Source: Haemaphysalis longicornis | Lineage: Eukaryota; Arthropoda; Arachnida; Ixodida; Ixodidae | Assembly (NCBI GenBank): GCA_013339765.2 | Contig: CM023454.1 | Span: 142,788,593 to 142,852,592 of the forward strand | DNA: 64,000 nucleotides | Direction of reading: 5' to 3' | Part shown: positions 62,652 through 64,000 of the stretch, piece after piece | How positions within the stretch are numbered: position 1 is the first letter of the stretch | Layout: every line of letters begins with the position of its first letter | Notes under the pieces: model-generated | Told to the model about the DNA's origin: nothing | Databases searched by the model: none | Seen by the model: only the letters and a program-made list of their open reading frames with translations | Translations under genes and position numbers: made by a program

Positions 62652-64000
62652 ATGGGCTCGTCGCAAGACGTTGTGCAATGGAACTGTCGGGGTATATCGG
62701 GCAAGGTTGGAGAACTTAGACAACGCATTCTGTAGGGGAGGCTATATGTATGGGCAGTACTACTCCAGGAAACAAATGGCCTCCCTTCCCTTCCTGAATA
62801 TGTCGCTTATTCATCTCCGTCCATTCTGGATCGTCGAACCACAATGCCCGATGTCCCTCCAGGAAAGGTAGCCGTATATGCCCGGTCAATTTTTCCTCAA
62901 ACCCGCATAGACTTGGCGCGATAGTGCACACTGCGGCAGGAAGTCGTCGCTGTGCCGGTTCGCCTCCCCCGTACGGATGTTATCATAGTGTAATAATATG
63001 CTCGTTCCTACAGCTGCCGTACAGCTAAACCATGCCTCGGCTGGCTTTCCCATCTACGTCGACCGGCATCCCGGCTGTCCAATTTTGGTGGCGGGGGATA
63101 GCGACACTCCACACACTACGTGGGGCTACGTCACTTCCAGTGCGCGTGGAGTGTGTGTGTGTACGACACGTTTACGGACGCTCAGTTTGTTCTCGTAAAT
63201 GACGTGTCAGTGTCTACACGACGCCGTGAACATACACGTTCTTTTCCAAGCTCACCTGACTTATCTTGGTAGGTAGAAAGTGCTTCAGTGTCCTGGATGT
63301 GTGAGCAAGACTGATGGGGGAGTGAACACCATTCGATTTATCTCAACCTTTCTCCCGTCCGGGCGAATCGTCTTCGAAGACAGTGTCGGGTGGTAGACAG
63401 GGACCTCTATCGATCGACAGCAGCTACGATCGTCTCCAGCACCTTACCTGACCCGTGCCAGAGTCTCTGTGTGGCTTTGGAAGCAGCGACTCGTACGACG
63501 TGGGTCGAGGAATTGCGGCCTGCCCCTGACCTACAACTTTATCTCCTGTGGGCCGCGCGCCGTCAAGCAGAACTAATGTCAATGCGGAATCCCGCATCAA
63601 TCAGTGCACGTCTCAACCTTAACCGCCTCACAGTAGCAGCCCCCCCTACATGAACGACGACAGTCACGGGGCCGCTGGCTAGACTGGTGCGCCTCGCTTG
63701 GCCCTTCGTCGTCTAATACCTCGGTTTGGCAAACATTCCAAGCAATGGAACGTGGTCACGGCCCTCCAGATCCAGCAGCTAGTGCCCTTCTTGCATCTGG
63801 CCAGACACCATCCGCTTTTGCCTCTCTCGCTGCAAGCACCTTCTTTCCCACCTTTGACACTCCACCAGCTGTCTTTACGATTCCAAACTGCCTACCGGCA
63901 TTCTCCAGTTTATTGCCCACATGCAACAACATTGAAGGGATTCAGGCCCCCTTTACAATGGCGGAATTCTTGGCAGCCATCGACCATGCCAGGACGCGCA
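62652..64000 (+). pseudogene. I-type ORF2, endonuclease to start of RT
   Basis: ATG 62652 begins MGSSQDVVQWNCRGISGKVG, the endonuclease N-terminus. Pieces in changing frames follow: LLQETNGLPSLPEY, then VAVPVRLPRTDVIIV, RRREHTRSFPSSPDLSW and SEHHSIYLNLSPV, which stands for the final SDHxPI box with the Asp/Ser damaged. 63390-63653 is the linker, open for 87 codons. Around 63940-64000 MAEFLAAIDHARTR is the RT start. The rest of ORF2 lies beyond the window. Confidence 0.75.

Larger units (their letters stand above)
56030..64000 (+). mobile_element. I-type LINE, interrupted by gypsy; runs off the window
   Basis: 5' UTR from about 56030, ORF1 from 56113 to the gypsy insertion at 57139 and again from 62378 to 62637, ORF2 from 62652 to the window end. 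The gypsy element left ATAT on both sides (57136-57139, 62378-62381). ORF1 has CCHC knuckles, and ORF2 begins with an I-type endonuclease. The copy was already decayed, with several stops and frame changes unrelated to the insertion. Confidence 0.8.

Overview
This window looks like repeat-dense intergenic DNA from a large arthropod genome. I suspect a metastriate hard tick. Two stretches (8090-8215 and 11640-11830) resemble a short element I remember as very common in tick DNA, and the mix of I-, CR1-, RTE- and Tx1-like LINEs with Penelope, Ty3/gypsy and pogo/Tigger elements fits. The species is inferred, not proven. There are no bacterial features: no operons, ribosome binding sites, CRISPR arrays or rRNA. 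I found no host protein-coding gene I would defend. Almost every convincing coding signal belongs to a transposable element.

Layout. 1-1600: 3' part of an RNase H-bearing I/Jockey-type LINE. 2150-2940 and 5870-6190: GGCCG-rich imperfect repeats. 3600-4797: decayed CR1-like LINE. 6554-6810 and 25247-25622: a palindrome-rich family built from GGGTGC/GCACCC. 10535-11292: Penelope-like fragment with a GIY-YIG domain and a head-to-head hairpin. 12070-12850: CR1-like RT remnant. 17459-22405 (minus): nearly full-length L1/Tx1-like LINE with a poly(A) tail next to a tRNA-like sequence. 22474-23062 (plus) and 53994-54450 (minus): two copies of a GC-rich element carrying a GGATT minisatellite. 23626-23846: small inverted-repeat transposon. 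25625-25800 and 28195-29226: RTE remnants ending in (GAT)n. 30141-31042 (minus): miniature LTR retrotransposon. 35780-36976: I-type LINE 3' end with a (TAA)n tail. 37630-41860: almost intact CR1-like LINE. 42049-43104, 43261-44829 and 54530-55425: pogo/Tigger-like DNA transposons flanked by TA. 45800-50590: I-type LINE with a CR1 copy (about 46905-50158, minus) nested in it. 56030-64000: another I-type LINE interrupted by a 5.2-kb Ty3/gypsy element (57140-62377) with matching LTRs and an ATAT duplication.

The most interesting system is the CR1-like LINE at 37630-41860. Its ORF1 starts with a Leu-rich segment ending in a perfect 2A ribosome-skipping motif (DIELNPGP). ORF1 and ORF2 lie in the same reading frame, separated by a single TAG. 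No other stop occurs before the endonuclease, and the first in-frame ATG after the TAG lies inside the endonuclease domain. The diverged copy on the other strand (46905-50158) has the same arrangement with a TGA. This suggests that ORF2 is expressed by stop-codon readthrough, with 2A skipping upstream, as an alternative to internal initiation.

The long stretches between elements (6811-8090, 8910-10530, 12860-14690, 15240-17380, 25800-28190, 29230-30130, 31050-35270, 44830-45800, 50840-51680) contain only short unsupported ORFs, simple repeats or unassigned sequence.
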